The notes beneath the pieces were generated by a model. It saw only the letters and a program-made list of their open reading frames with translations. It was not told the DNA's origin and did no database searches. Below are positions 24,593 to 32,021 of a stretch of 64,000 bases of DNA, piece by piece. Each line of letters begins with the position of its first letter. Position 1 is the stretch's first letter. The DNA is from Buttiauxella warmboldiae (lineage in GTDB: Bacteria > Pseudomonadota > Gammaproteobacteria > Enterobacterales > Enterobacteriaceae). The stretch lies in NCBI RefSeq assembly GCF_003818135.1, contig NZ_RPOH01000015.1, positions 16,211-80,210 of the forward strand, in the 5' to 3' direction. Made by a program: the position numbers and the translations under genes.

Positions 24593-25072
24593 ATGAGGGT
24601 TTCCAACGTAACCTCAGACAAAGAACAAGGTCAACTCGCCCTTTGCCAGAGACTTATCGTACATAAGAGCTATTTTTCACAAGAAGAGATCCGCCAGGAT
24701 TTACGGCGCCACGGCTATAACGATATCAGCCAATCAACGGTGTCCCGCCTGTTAAAACTGCTCGACGTTATCAAAATGCGCAACGCCAAAGGGCAGAAAA
24801 TTTATGCATTAAACCCGCAATCCCAACCCGAGCCAGATGCCGCACGTTCGGTGGCAGAGATGGTGATTAGCGTGGAGCATAATGCCGAATTTGTCCTTAT
24901 TCACACCGCTCACGGATACGGCCGTGCCGTGGCCAGAATTCTTGACTATCACGCCCTGCCGGAAATTTTAGGGGTCGTTGCGGGCAGCAGTATCGTGTGG
25001 ATTGCGCCACGTGAAGTGCAGAAAACCGCGCAGGTACATCGGCGTATAGTGCAGGCCCTTGGATTGCATTAA
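24593..25072 (+). CDS. ArgR-family transcriptional regulator, second copy (ADI-linked)
   Basis: ArgR/AhrC-type regulator of 159 residues, downstream of the ADI genes and separated by 175 bp, so possibly with its own promoter. The N-terminal winged helix has the recognition segment 'ISQSTVSRLLK' (~45-55); the C-terminal oligomerisation/arginine-binding domain begins near 90. E. coli ArgR has Gly-Asp-Asp at 127-129, the Asp pair binding arginine; here the aligned residues are Gly131-Ser132-Ser133. An ATG at 24581 is also in frame, but GGTGA at 24583-24587 fits the 24593 start. It probably controls the arc operon; whether it needs arginine is open. Salmonella has a comparable gene at the same place. 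Confidence 0.9.
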   Translation: MRVSNVTSDKEQGQLALCQRLIVHKSYFSQEEIRQDLRRHGYNDISQSTVSRLLKLLDVIKMRNAKGQKIYALNPQSQPEPDAARSVAEMVISVEHNAEFVLIHTAHGYGRAVARILDYHALPEILGVVAGSSIVWIAPREVQKTAQVHRRIVQALGLH

Positions 25073-25131
25073 CCCTGGATAAATATTCACAGCAATCGAT
25101 TGCTAACGCTAAAAAGTTGTGAATTAATCGC

Positions 25132-25172
25132 TTGAAGTGTCCTTTGAGATGCGTATAATGCGCCACAATTTG
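25132..25172 (+). promoter_or_regulatory. pyrBI promoter with UTP-sensing initial transcript
   Basis: A -35-like TTGAAG (25132-25137) and perfect -10 TATAAT (25154-25159) are spaced 16 bp. Transcription should begin at AATTTG (25167-25172), seven bases past the -10. In E. coli pyrBI the same AAUUUG start permits reiterative U addition at high UTP and aborts transcription, so this second UTP control appears conserved. Confidence 0.85.
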
Positions 25173-25184
25173 CCGGGAGGAAGC

Positions 25185-25274
25185 ATGGTCCAGTGTGTTC
25201 AAAAAAATGCCACACCACGTCGTCTGCAAGACGGCGCTAGCCTGTTTTCTTTCCGTTGCTGCAACCCATTCTAA
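25185..25274 (+). CDS. pyrL: pyrBI leader peptide PyrL (29 aa)
   Basis: Leader ORF whose translation is coupled to transcription for UTP-sensitive attenuation. ATG at 25185 follows GGGAGGA; the product starts MVQCV, exactly as E. coli PyrL, and contains '[13 protein letters not shown]' aligning with E. coli 'PRLKKDAGLPFFF'. It then stops at 25272-25274, two bases before the terminator stem, whereas E. coli PyrL (44 codons) reads through the attenuator. A pause hairpin CGTCT-GCA-AGACG (25221-25233) and a U/C-rich tract follow the usual design. The +1 frame stays open from 25195 through the attenuator into pyrB and keeps a 'THS' match to E. coli, suggesting an indel within pyrL. Confidence 0.85.
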   Translation: MVQCVQKNATPRRLQDGASLFSFRCCNPF

Positions 25275-25276
25275 AG

Positions 25277-25301
25277 GCCCCTCGTTGAGGGGCTTTTTTT
25301 T
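25277..25301 (+). terminator. pyrBI attenuator
   Basis: GCCCCTC (25277-25283) and GAGGGGC (25287-25293) form a perfect stem with a GTT loop, followed by eight T residues. It lies between pyrL and pyrB and is the conserved attenuator; close ribosome-polymerase coupling at low UTP prevents its formation. Confidence 0.93.
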
Positions 25302-25329
25302 GCCCGACGCCCGAGAGCAGGAGATAAAC

Positions 25330-26262
25330 ATGGCTAACCCCCTATATCAAAAACATATCATTTCCATCAACGATCTCAGTCGTGAAGAACTTGAACTGGT
25401 GTTGTCTACCGCGGCAAAACTGAAAGCGAATCCGCAACCCGAACTGTTGAAACACATCGTTGTTGCCAGCTGTTTCTTTGAAGCATCAACGCGCACGCGC
25501 CTCTCTTTTGAAACCGCCATTCACCGTCTGGGGGCGTCGGTGGTCGGGTTCTCAGACAGCAGCAATACCTCGCTGGGCAAAAAAGGGGAAACGCTGGCCG
25601 ATACCATTTCGGTTATCAGCACCTATGTCGACGCCATTGTGATGCGCCACCCACAGGAAGGGGCCGCGCGTCTGGCGACAGAGTTCTCAGGCCGTGTGCC
25701 GGTGCTCAATGCGGGCGACGGTGCCAACCAGCATCCAACGCAAACGCTGCTGGATCTGTTCACCATTCAGGAGACGCAGGGCCGTCTGGAGAACCTGAAT
25801 ATCGCCATGGTCGGTGACCTGAAATATGGCCGCACCGTGCATTCACTGGCGCAGGCGCTGGCGAAATTCGAGGGTAATCGCTTCTACTTTATCGCCCCCA
25901 ATGCGCTGGCTATGCCGCAGTACATTCTCGATATGCTGGACGAAAAAGGCATTGAGTGGAGCTGTCACGAAGGCATCGATGATGTGGTAGCTGAGTTGGA
26001 TATTCTGTACATGACACGCGTGCAGAAAGAGCGCCTCGACCCCTCGGAATACGCCAACGTGAAGGCGCAGTTTGTGCTGCGCGCCGCAGACCTTGCTGAT
26101 GCCCGCGAAAACATGAAAGTGCTGCACCCGCTGCCACGCGTGGATGAAATTACCACGGATGTCGATAAGACTTCCCACGCCTGGTATTTCCAGCAGGCAG
26201 GCAACGGCATTTACGCCCGCCAGGCACTGCTGGCGTTAGTTTTGCAACCGGAACTGGTTTGA
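25330..26262 (+). CDS. pyrB: Aspartate carbamoyltransferase catalytic subunit
   Basis: Joins carbamoyl phosphate and aspartate to form N-carbamoylaspartate, the committed pyrimidine step; works as c6r6 with PyrI. ATG at 25330 ([15 protein letters not shown]) follows AGCAGGAG and gives 310 residues (E. coli 311). The frame is open upstream through the attenuator to 25195, but that extension is leader sequence. Carbamoyl-phosphate loop 'STRTRLSFE', '80s loop' region '[14 protein letters not shown]' and 'HPLPRVDEI' are intact. It competes with argF/arcB for carbamoyl phosphate and is co-transcribed with pyrI. Confidence 0.98.
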   Translation: MANPLYQKHIISINDLSREELELVLSTAAKLKANPQPELLKHIVVASCFFEASTRTRLSFETAIHRLGASVVGFSDSSNTSLGKKGETLADTISVISTYVDAIVMRHPQEGAARLATEFSGRVPVLNAGDGANQHPTQTLLDLFTIQETQGRLENLNIAMVGDLKYGRTVHSLAQALAKFEGNRFYFIAPNALAMPQYILDMLDEKGIEWSCHEGIDDVVAELDILYMTRVQKERLDPSEYANVKAQFVLRAADLADARENMKVLHPLPRVDEITTDVDKTSHAWYFQQAGNGIYARQALLALVLQPELV

Positions 26263-26279
26263 GTGAGAGGAAAATTAAG

Positions 26280-26741
26280 ATGACACACGACAACAAATTA
26301 CAAGTTGAAGCGATTAAACGCGGCACGGTTATCGACCATATTCCTGCACAGGTTGGCTTTAAGCTGCTGACCCTGTTCCAGCTGACGGAAACCGACCAGC
26401 GTATCACCATTGGCCTGAACCTGCCTTCTCACGAGCAGGGCCGTAAGGACCTGATCAAAATTGAAAATACCTTCCTGACGGATGAGCAGGTTAACCAACT
26501 GGCGCTGTACGCCCCGCACGCAACCGTGAACCGTATTGACGAATATGAAGTGGTGGGTAAGAGCAAACCAAGCCTGCCTTCACGCATCGATAAAGTGCTG
26601 GTGTGCCCGAATACCAACTGCATCAGCCGTAGTGAACCGGTTCACTCATCGTTTGCCGTGAAAAAACGCGACGAGACCATCAGCCTCAAATGCAAATACT
26701 GTGAAAAAGAGTTTGCCCACCACGTTGTGCTGGCGGATTAA
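26280..26741 (+). CDS. pyrI: Aspartate carbamoyltransferase regulatory subunit
   Basis: Allosteric subunit binding CTP/UTP (inhibition) or ATP (activation) and transmitting the signal to PyrB. ATG at 26280 ([15 protein letters not shown]) follows GAGAGG and gives 153 residues, the E. coli length. The nucleotide-binding N-terminus '[16 protein letters not shown]' and the four zinc cysteines ('CPNTNC' and 'CKYC', around 109-141) are conserved. It starts 17 bases after pyrB. Confidence 0.98.
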   Translation: MTHDNKLQVEAIKRGTVIDHIPAQVGFKLLTLFQLTETDQRITIGLNLPSHEQGRKDLIKIENTFLTDEQVNQLALYAPHATVNRIDEYEVVGKSKPSLPSRIDKVLVCPNTNCISRSEPVHSSFAVKKRDETISLKCKYCEKEFAHHVVLAD

Positions 26742-26744
26742 ACG

Positions 26745-26772
26745 TTGCTGCTAAAGCTCTCGCCTCTATAAT
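26745..26772 (+). promoter_or_regulatory. Predicted sigma-70 promoter of ridA
   Basis: TTGCTG (26745-26750) and perfect TATAAT (26767-26772) with 16-bp spacing lie just after pyrI, 34 bp ahead of ridA. This suggests ridA has its own promoter in addition to read-through from pyrBI. Confidence 0.6.
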
Positions 26773-26806
26773 GGGCGGAGCTTTAAAACCATTCAGAGGA
26801 GTTCTC

Positions 26807-27193
26807 ATGTCTCGTACCATCAGCACCGAAAACGCACCAGCAGCTATCGGCCCCTATGTTCAGGGCGTTGATCTTGGCAGCATGATCATCACCTCGGGCC
26901 AGATCCCGGTCGATCCGAAAACCGGTAGCGTGCCGGAAGATGTGGCAGCGCAAGCGCGCCAGTCTCTGGAAAACGTGCAGGCGATTGTTGAAGCGGCCGG
27001 CCTGAAAGTGGGCGATATCGTTAAAACTACCGTTTTCGTAAAAGACCTCAACGACTTTGCTCTCGTCAACGCCACTTACGAAGCCTTCTTTAATGAGCAC
27101 CATGCTACTTTCCCTGCGCGCTCTTGCGTGGAAGTCGCTCGTCTGCCTAAAGATGTGAAGATTGAGATCGAAGCGATTGCCGTTCGCCGCTAA
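26807..27193 (+). CDS. ridA: 2-iminobutanoate/2-iminopropanoate deaminase RidA
   Basis: Trimeric YjgF/YER057c/UK114 protein that hydrolyses reactive enamine/imine products of PLP enzymes such as threonine dehydratase, protecting isoleucine synthesis and PLP enzymes. ATG at 26807 (MSRTISTENAPAAIG) follows AGAGGA and gives 128 residues, the usual length. The active-site Arg105 and Cys107 ('ARSCVEVARLP') are present. It lies beside pyrBI as in E. coli; mgtA, next on the E. coli map, is missing here and treR follows. Confidence 0.97.
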   Translation: MSRTISTENAPAAIGPYVQGVDLGSMIITSGQIPVDPKTGSVPEDVAAQARQSLENVQAIVEAAGLKVGDIVKTTVFVKDLNDFALVNATYEAFFNEHHATFPARSCVEVARLPKDVKIEIEAIAVRR

Positions 27194-27206
27194 AGATTCT
27201 ATCCAG

Positions 27207-27224
27207 GGCCGCTCTCGCGGCCTT
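27207..27224 (+). terminator. Short hairpin after ridA
   Basis: GGCCGC-TCTC-GCGGCC (27207-27222) followed by TT, 13 bases after the ridA stop. The stem is strong but the T tract is poor. The rest of 27223-27459 carries no recognised gene; mgtA and its leader would be here in E. coli. Confidence 0.45.
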
Positions 27225-27459
27225 AATACAGTTATTGCTTTACGCTCGCAACAATTGCCCCGGCTTACGTTTGTGCCGCCTCAGCAAAGCGTTTCCCACC
27301 GCCGGGAACGGCAAGCCAACCTTCGCCATCGCTAATCTCATGCCCGCGGGCTTTGTATGGCGGCAAATATTAACCTCACGTAAACCAGATTTTTTCCATT
27401 GTGATATCGTTGGGCTGCCGTACTCTGATAAGCAATTGATTGCCGGGAAAACCATCACT

Positions 27460-28407
27460 ATGCAAAGCCGCCTCACGATAAAAGATATCGCCCGTTTAAG
27501 CGGCGTAGGTAAATCGACTGTCTCTCGTGTTTTAAATAATGAAAGCGGGGTTAGCGCCCGTACGCGAGCACGCGTGGAAGCGGTGATGCAGCAAGAGGGG
27601 TTTTCCCCTTCCCGTTCGGCGCGCGCGATGCGTGGGCAGAGCGATAAAGTCGTCGCCATTATCGTGACGCGCCTGGACTCGCTATCAGAAAACCTGGCGG
27701 TGCAAACCATGCTGCCGTCGCTGTACGAGCAGGGTTACGATCCGATCATGATGGAAAGTCAGTTTTCCCCAAAACTGGTTGAAGAACATCTTGGCGTCCT
27801 GCAACGGCGCAATATCGACGGCGTGATTTTATTTGGTTTCACCGGCATTAACGAAAAGATTTTGCAGCCGTGGCAGTCAACGATGGTGCTGATGGCGCGG
27901 GATGCCAAAGGGTTTGCCTCGGTGTGTTATGACGACGAAGGGGCAATCAATATCTTAATGTCGCGTCTTTATGAGCAAGGCCATCGCCACATCAGCTTCC
28001 TTGGCGTCCCCCATAGTGATGTGACCACAGGTTTACGCCGCCACCAGGCGTATCTCGCTTTTTGCCAGCGCCACGCGCTGACGCCCAACTTCTCTTTGCC
28101 GGGTCTGGCGATGAAACAAGGCTACGATCGCGTTGCTGAAGTGCTGACCCCACAAACCAGCGCGCTGGTTTGCGCCACAGATACCCTCGCGCTGGGTGCC
28201 AGTAAGTATTTGCAGCAACGGCCGCTCGGCGCCTTGCAGCTGGCGAGCGTGGGAAGCACGCCGCTGATGAAATTCCTCCACCCCGAGATTATTACCGTCG
28301 ATCCCGGTTACGCCGAAGCCGGACGTCAGGCCGCCAGACAGCTAATCGGCCAAATCACCCACTCCTGCGATCTGCGCCAGATAGTGATCCCCAGTTCATT
28401 ACAATAA
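27460..28407 (+). CDS. treR: Trehalose operon repressor TreR
   Basis: LacI-family repressor of treBC, induced by trehalose 6-phosphate. ATG at 27460 (MQSRLTIKDIARLSGVG) gives 315 residues, as in E. coli; the open frame back to 27235 lacks any family similarity. The helix-turn-helix 'IKDIARLSGVGKSTVSRVLNN' region occupies residues 5-26 and the periplasmic-binding-like effector domain follows ('CYDDEGAINILM', 'LVCATDTLALGASKYL'). It is directly upstream of treBC, and a candidate TreR operator lies at 28450. Confidence 0.96.
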   Translation: MQSRLTIKDIARLSGVGKSTVSRVLNNESGVSARTRARVEAVMQQEGFSPSRSARAMRGQSDKVVAIIVTRLDSLSENLAVQTMLPSLYEQGYDPIMMESQFSPKLVEEHLGVLQRRNIDGVILFGFTGINEKILQPWQSTMVLMARDAKGFASVCYDDEGAINILMSRLYEQGHRHISFLGVPHSDVTTGLRRHQAYLAFCQRHALTPNFSLPGLAMKQGYDRVAEVLTPQTSALVCATDTLALGASKYLQQRPLGALQLASVGSTPLMKFLHPEIITVDPGYAEAGRQAARQLIGQITHSCDLRQIVIPSSLQ

Positions 28408-28449
28408 TCCCCCGCTCCTCACGGTTTATTGTGATCGTCACCCGGTTTC

Positions 28450-28461
28450 GGGAACGTTCCC
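28450..28461 (+). promoter_or_regulatory. TreR operator upstream of treB
   Basis: GGGAACGTTCCC is a perfect 12-bp palindrome with a central CG, the pattern of a LacI-family operator, 71 bp ahead of treB and right after treR. A nearby TGTGATCGTCACC has too short a spacer for CRP. Confidence 0.75.
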
Positions 28462-28531
28462 ATTTTAGTGAAAAAGATTAAAAGATAACCTTGCAGCCAG
28501 ATACCCCTACTCACTACTGCGGAACATCATC

Positions 28532-29950
28532 ATGGCCAAAGTGAAACAACAGGACATAGACCAGCTGATTGAGCTGGTCGGCGGGCGGGAGAATATCGCC
28601 ACCGTCAGCCACTGTATTACCCGGTTGCGTTTTGTCTTAAACAATAGCGCTATTGCCCGGCCAAAAGAGATTGAAGAGCTGCCGATGGTCAAAGGCTGCT
28701 TTACCAATGCCGGGCAGTTCCAGGTGGTGATTGGCCCCGAAGTGGGTGATTACTACAAGGCGCTGATCGCCACCAGCGGCCACAGCAATTCAGACAAAGA
28801 GCAGGCGAAACTCGCGGCACGCCAGAATATGAAATGGCATGAGCGCACAATCTCCCATTTTGCAGAGATCTTCTTCCCTCTGCTACCCGCGTTAATCAGC
28901 GGGGGTTTGATCCTCGGCTTCCGTAACGTGATTGGCGATCTGCCAATGAGCAACGGGCAGACGCTTGCGCAAATGTACCCTGCACTGCAATCCATCTATG
29001 ACTTTTTATGGCTGATTGGCGAGGCGATCTTCTTCTATCTGCCGGTGGGTATTTGCTGGTCAGCGGTGCGAAAAGTCGGTGGAACACCTATCCTTGGGAT
29101 TGTACTGGGCGTCACACTCGTGTCACCGCAGTTGATGAATGCCTATGAATTGGGTAGCAAAATTCCTGAGGTCTGGAATTTTGGCCTGTTTACCATCGAG
29201 AAGGTGGGCTACCAGGCGCAGGTGATCCCGGCGCTGCTGGCAGGTCTGGCTCTGGGGATGATTGAGACGCGTCTGAAACGCATCGTGCCAGATTACCTCT
29301 ATCTTGTAGTAGTGCCGGTCTGCTCCCTGATTGTGGCGGTATTCCTGGCCCATGCGTTTATCGGCCCGTTTGGTCGCTGGATTGGTGATGGCGTGGCCTT
29401 TGCGGTTCGCCATTTGATGACCGGAAGTTTTGCCCCGGTTGGCGCCGCGCTGTTTGGCTTCCTGTATGCCCCGCTGGTGATTACCGGGGTGCATCAGACC
29501 ACCCTCGCTATCGACATGCAGATGATTCAGAGCATGGGCGGTACGCCGGTGTGGCCACTGATTGCGCTGTCGAACATTGCTCAGGCATCGGCGGTGGTTG
29601 GCATCATCATTTGCAGCCGCAAGCATAACGAACGTGAGATTTCAGTTCCGGCGGCGATTTCCGCCTTCCTCGGCGTCACCGAACCGGCGATGTACGGCAT
29701 CAATCTGAAATACCGCTTCCCGATGCTGTGCGCGATGATTGGCTCAGGGCTGGCAGGCTTGCTGTGCGGCCTGAGCGGCGTGATGGCGAACGGGATTGGC
29801 GTTGGCGGGCTGCCTGGCATTCTGTCCATTCAGCCGAGTTACTGGCAGGTTTATTCCCTGGCGATGCTGACTGCGGTGGCGATCCCAATCGTGTTGACCA
29901 GCGTTATGTATAAGCGTAATCACCGTCAGGGCACGTTGTTGGTGGTGTAG
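28532..29950 (+). CDS. treB: PTS trehalose transporter IIBC
   Basis: Phosphotransferase permease that imports trehalose as trehalose 6-phosphate; it relies on the glucose IIA protein. It has 472 residues, near E. coli's 473. The IIB domain comes first, with phospho-accepting Cys28 in 'VSHCITRLRF'; the IIC domain from about residue 105 has about ten membrane segments and the conserved 'GVTEPAMYGI' and 'GVHQTTLAID' motifs. It is operonic with treC and repressed by TreR. Confidence 0.97.
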   Translation: MAKVKQQDIDQLIELVGGRENIATVSHCITRLRFVLNNSAIARPKEIEELPMVKGCFTNAGQFQVVIGPEVGDYYKALIATSGHSNSDKEQAKLAARQNMKWHERTISHFAEIFFPLLPALISGGLILGFRNVIGDLPMSNGQTLAQMYPALQSIYDFLWLIGEAIFFYLPVGICWSAVRKVGGTPILGIVLGVTLVSPQLMNAYELGSKIPEVWNFGLFTIEKVGYQAQVIPALLAGLALGMIETRLKRIVPDYLYLVVVPVCSLIVAVFLAHAFIGPFGRWIGDGVAFAVRHLMTGSFAPVGAALFGFLYAPLVITGVHQTTLAIDMQMIQSMGGTPVWPLIALSNIAQASAVVGIIICSRKHNEREISVPAAISAFLGVTEPAMYGINLKYRFPMLCAMIGSGLAGLLCGLSGVMANGIGVGGLPGILSIQPSYWQVYSLAMLTAVAIPIVLTSVMYKRNHRQGTLLVV

Positions 29951-29978
29951 TTCGCTTCAGGTTTGGTGTGTTTTACCA

Positions 29979-29996
29979 GGGGCCCGGTGCGGCCCC
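29979..29996 (+). promoter_or_regulatory. treB-treC intercistronic hairpin
   Basis: GGGGCC (29979-29984) pairs with GGCCCC (29991-29996) around a six-base loop in the 66-bp gap between treB and treC. With no T tract it probably stabilises or partially attenuates the mRNA. Confidence 0.4.
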
Positions 29997-30016
29997 TTAT
30001 ATTCGGGACCCGTAAT

Positions 30017-31675
30017 ATGAATACAACTCCTCCCTGGTGGCAGCATGGTGTCATCTACCAGATCTACCCGAAGAGTTTCCAGGATACCACCGGCAGCGGC
30101 ACCGGTGATTTGATTGGCGTGATTAAGCGTCTCGACTATCTCAAACTGCTGGGCGTTGATGCCATTTGGCTGACGCCGTTTTATGTCTCACCGCAGGTGG
30201 ATAACGGCTATGACGTGGCGAACTACTGCGCCATCGACCACACCTATGGCACCCTGGATGATTTTGATCTGTTAGTCGCCGGCGCCCATGAGCGCGGCAT
30301 CCGCATTATTCTGGATATGGTGTTTAACCATACCTCCACACAGCACGCCTGGTTCCATGAGGCGCTCAATAAAGAGAGCCCCTACCGCGAATTTTATATC
30401 TGGCGTGACGGCACCCCGGAAATTTTACCCAATAACTGGCGCTCTAAATTTGGCGGCAACGCCTGGCGCTGGCATGCGGAAAGCGGCCAGTATTATCTGC
30501 ACCTTTTCGCGCCTGAGCAGGCGGATCTCAACTGGGAAAACCCACAGGTTCGCGCTGAACTGAAAAAAGTGTGTGAATTCTGGGCCGATCGCGGCGTGGA
30601 CGGTTTGCGTCTTGATGTGATCAATCTGGTTTCTAAGGATCAGGATTTCCCCTGTGATATTGCAGGCGGCGACGGGCGTCGTTTCTATACCGACGGGCCG
30701 CGTATTCATGAATATCTGCAAGAGTTCAGCCGCGATGTGTTTGTGCCGCGCGAACTGATGACGGTAGGCGAAATGTCATCAACCACGCTCGATAACTGCC
30801 AGCAATATGCGGCGCTCAACAGCAATGAACTGTCGATGACGTTTAACTTCCACCACCTGAAGGTGGACTATCCGGGCGGGCAAAAATGGGCGCTGGCCGC
30901 ACCTGATTACGTGGCGCTGAAAGCCATTTTCAGCCACTGGCAGCAAGGGATGCATAACGTGGCGTGGAATGCGCTGTTCTGGTGCAACCATGACCAGCCG
31001 CGCATCGTGTCGCGCTTTGGTGATGAAGGCGAACTGCGTGTTCCGGCGGCAAAAATGCTGGCGATGGTGCTACATGGTATGCAGGGCACGCCGTACATTT
31101 ATCAAGGCGAAGAGTTGGGGATGACCAATCCACACTTCAAACGCATCACTGATTACCGCGATGTGGAAAGCCATAACATGTACGCCGAGCTGCGCGCCCA
31201 GGGCCGGGATAGCGACAATTTGCTGGCGATTCTTGCCGGTAAATCACGCGATAACAGCCGTACGCCGATGCAGTGGGATGAGGGTGAACATGCGGGATTC
31301 ACTGATGGTACGCCGTGGATAAACCTGTGCGATAACTACCAGAGCATCAATGCTAAAGCCGCGATCGATGACCCGGACTCCGTATTTTACGCCTATCAAA
31401 AACTGATTAAGCTGCGCAAGGCTAACCCGGTCTTCACCTGGGGAAACTATCAGGACCTGCTGCCGGAGCATCCGTATTTATGGTGTTACCGCCGCGAATG
31501 GCAGGGACAAACGCTGGTGGTTGCCGCCAATCTCAGCCGCGAAAATCAATGGTGGATGCCGGAAGCCTTCACCGGCGACTGGGATGTGCTGATGAGCAAC
31601 TATTGTGATGCTGCGGGTGAACCGGGTGACATGAGTTTACGGCCATTTGAAGCGGTTTACTGGTTGCAAGGTTAA
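30017..31675 (+). CDS. treC: Trehalose-6-phosphate hydrolase
   Basis: GH13 cytoplasmic hydrolase splitting trehalose 6-phosphate into glucose and glucose 6-phosphate. ATG at 30017 (MNTTPPWWQHGVIYQIYPKS) gives 552 residues, near E. coli's 551; the upstream extension to 29963 crosses the intercistronic hairpin. Conserved GH13 regions are visible: 'DMVFNHTS', the nucleophile 'GLRLDVINLVS', the acid/base 'TVGEMS' and 'WCNHDQPR'. It is the second gene of the treBC operon. Confidence 0.97.
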   Translation: MNTTPPWWQHGVIYQIYPKSFQDTTGSGTGDLIGVIKRLDYLKLLGVDAIWLTPFYVSPQVDNGYDVANYCAIDHTYGTLDDFDLLVAGAHERGIRIILDMVFNHTSTQHAWFHEALNKESPYREFYIWRDGTPEILPNNWRSKFGGNAWRWHAESGQYYLHLFAPEQADLNWENPQVRAELKKVCEFWADRGVDGLRLDVINLVSKDQDFPCDIAGGDGRRFYTDGPRIHEYLQEFSRDVFVPRELMTVGEMSSTTLDNCQQYAALNSNELSMTFNFHHLKVDYPGGQKWALAAPDYVALKAIFSHWQQGMHNVAWNALFWCNHDQPRIVSRFGDEGELRVPAAKMLAMVLHGMQGTPYIYQGEELGMTNPHFKRITDYRDVESHNMYAELRAQGRDSDNLLAILAGKSRDNSRTPMQWDEGEHAGFTDGTPWINLCDNYQSINAKAAIDDPDSVFYAYQKLIKLRKANPVFTWGNYQDLLPEHPYLWCYRREWQGQTLVVAANLSRENQWWMPEAFTGDWDVLMSNYCDAAGEPGDMSLRPFEAVYWLQG

Positions 31676-31679
31676 ACTT

Positions 31680-31710
31680 CCCTCAATTTCTCCCTCTTAT
31701 TTTGAGGGAG
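31680..31710 (+). terminator. Weak terminator-like hairpins after treC
   Basis: CTCCCTC (31690-31696) pairs with GAGGGAG (31704-31710), and an alternative CCCTCAA/TTGAGGG pairing (31680-31686/31702-31708) overlaps it. The following sequence is pyrimidine rich, without a pure T tract. Confidence 0.4.
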
Positions 31711-31806
31711 ATCTCTTCTCCAAAATTTTAAGATTTGTCCTTGTTGCCCATCCCTCCTGCTACGCCCGATTTACCTTGTCCTGCATCAATAAAATCGCAA
31801 ACTTGT

Positions 31807-31820
31807 TTGATGCAAATCAC
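31807..31820 (+). promoter_or_regulatory. FNR site upstream of nrdD
   Basis: TTGAT-GCAA-ATCAC matches the FNR consensus TTGAT-N4-ATCAA in 9 of 10 positions, 202 bp before nrdD. E. coli nrdDG is FNR-activated under anaerobiosis. A possible -10 (TATTAT, 31872-31877) would put the site near -70. The right half-site overlaps the first NrdR box. Confidence 0.75.
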
Positions 31821-31863
31821 TACATATAGACCTTAAAATGCATCCCGCCCCCATATATTGTAT
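31817..31863 (+). promoter_or_regulatory. NrdR box pair upstream of nrdD
   Basis: Two 16-bp NrdR-type boxes, TCACTACATATAGACC (31817-31832) and one at 31848-31863 containing ATATATTGTAT, begin exactly 31 bp apart, three helical turns. That spacing is the known arrangement of NrdR operators at E. coli nrd promoters. Box matches are partial but the core ATATA elements and phasing agree. The remainder of 31676-32021 holds only leader sequence. Confidence 0.75.
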
Positions 31864-32021
31864 TTTTCGCTTATTATAGCAACAAGAGACACCGACATCT
31901 CTGGGGATTATCTGTGGATAAAGCCTGGGGCAAAATCAGCAAGCCTGCGGCAGTGCGAGCTCGTCGCGGCTTGCTGACAACGACATCCCTTTGTGGATAA
32001 CCTTTTTAAAATGGAGAAATC

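Noticed and set aside
25195..25329. N-terminally extended pyrB reading frame running through the attenuator
   Set aside because: It lies over the pyrL leader and terminator stem; the ATG at 25330 with AGGAG gives the family length and sequence.
28431..28445. CRP site before treB (TGTGATCGTCACC)
   Set aside because: The spacer between the half-sites is 3 bp instead of 6, so it does not fit CRP.
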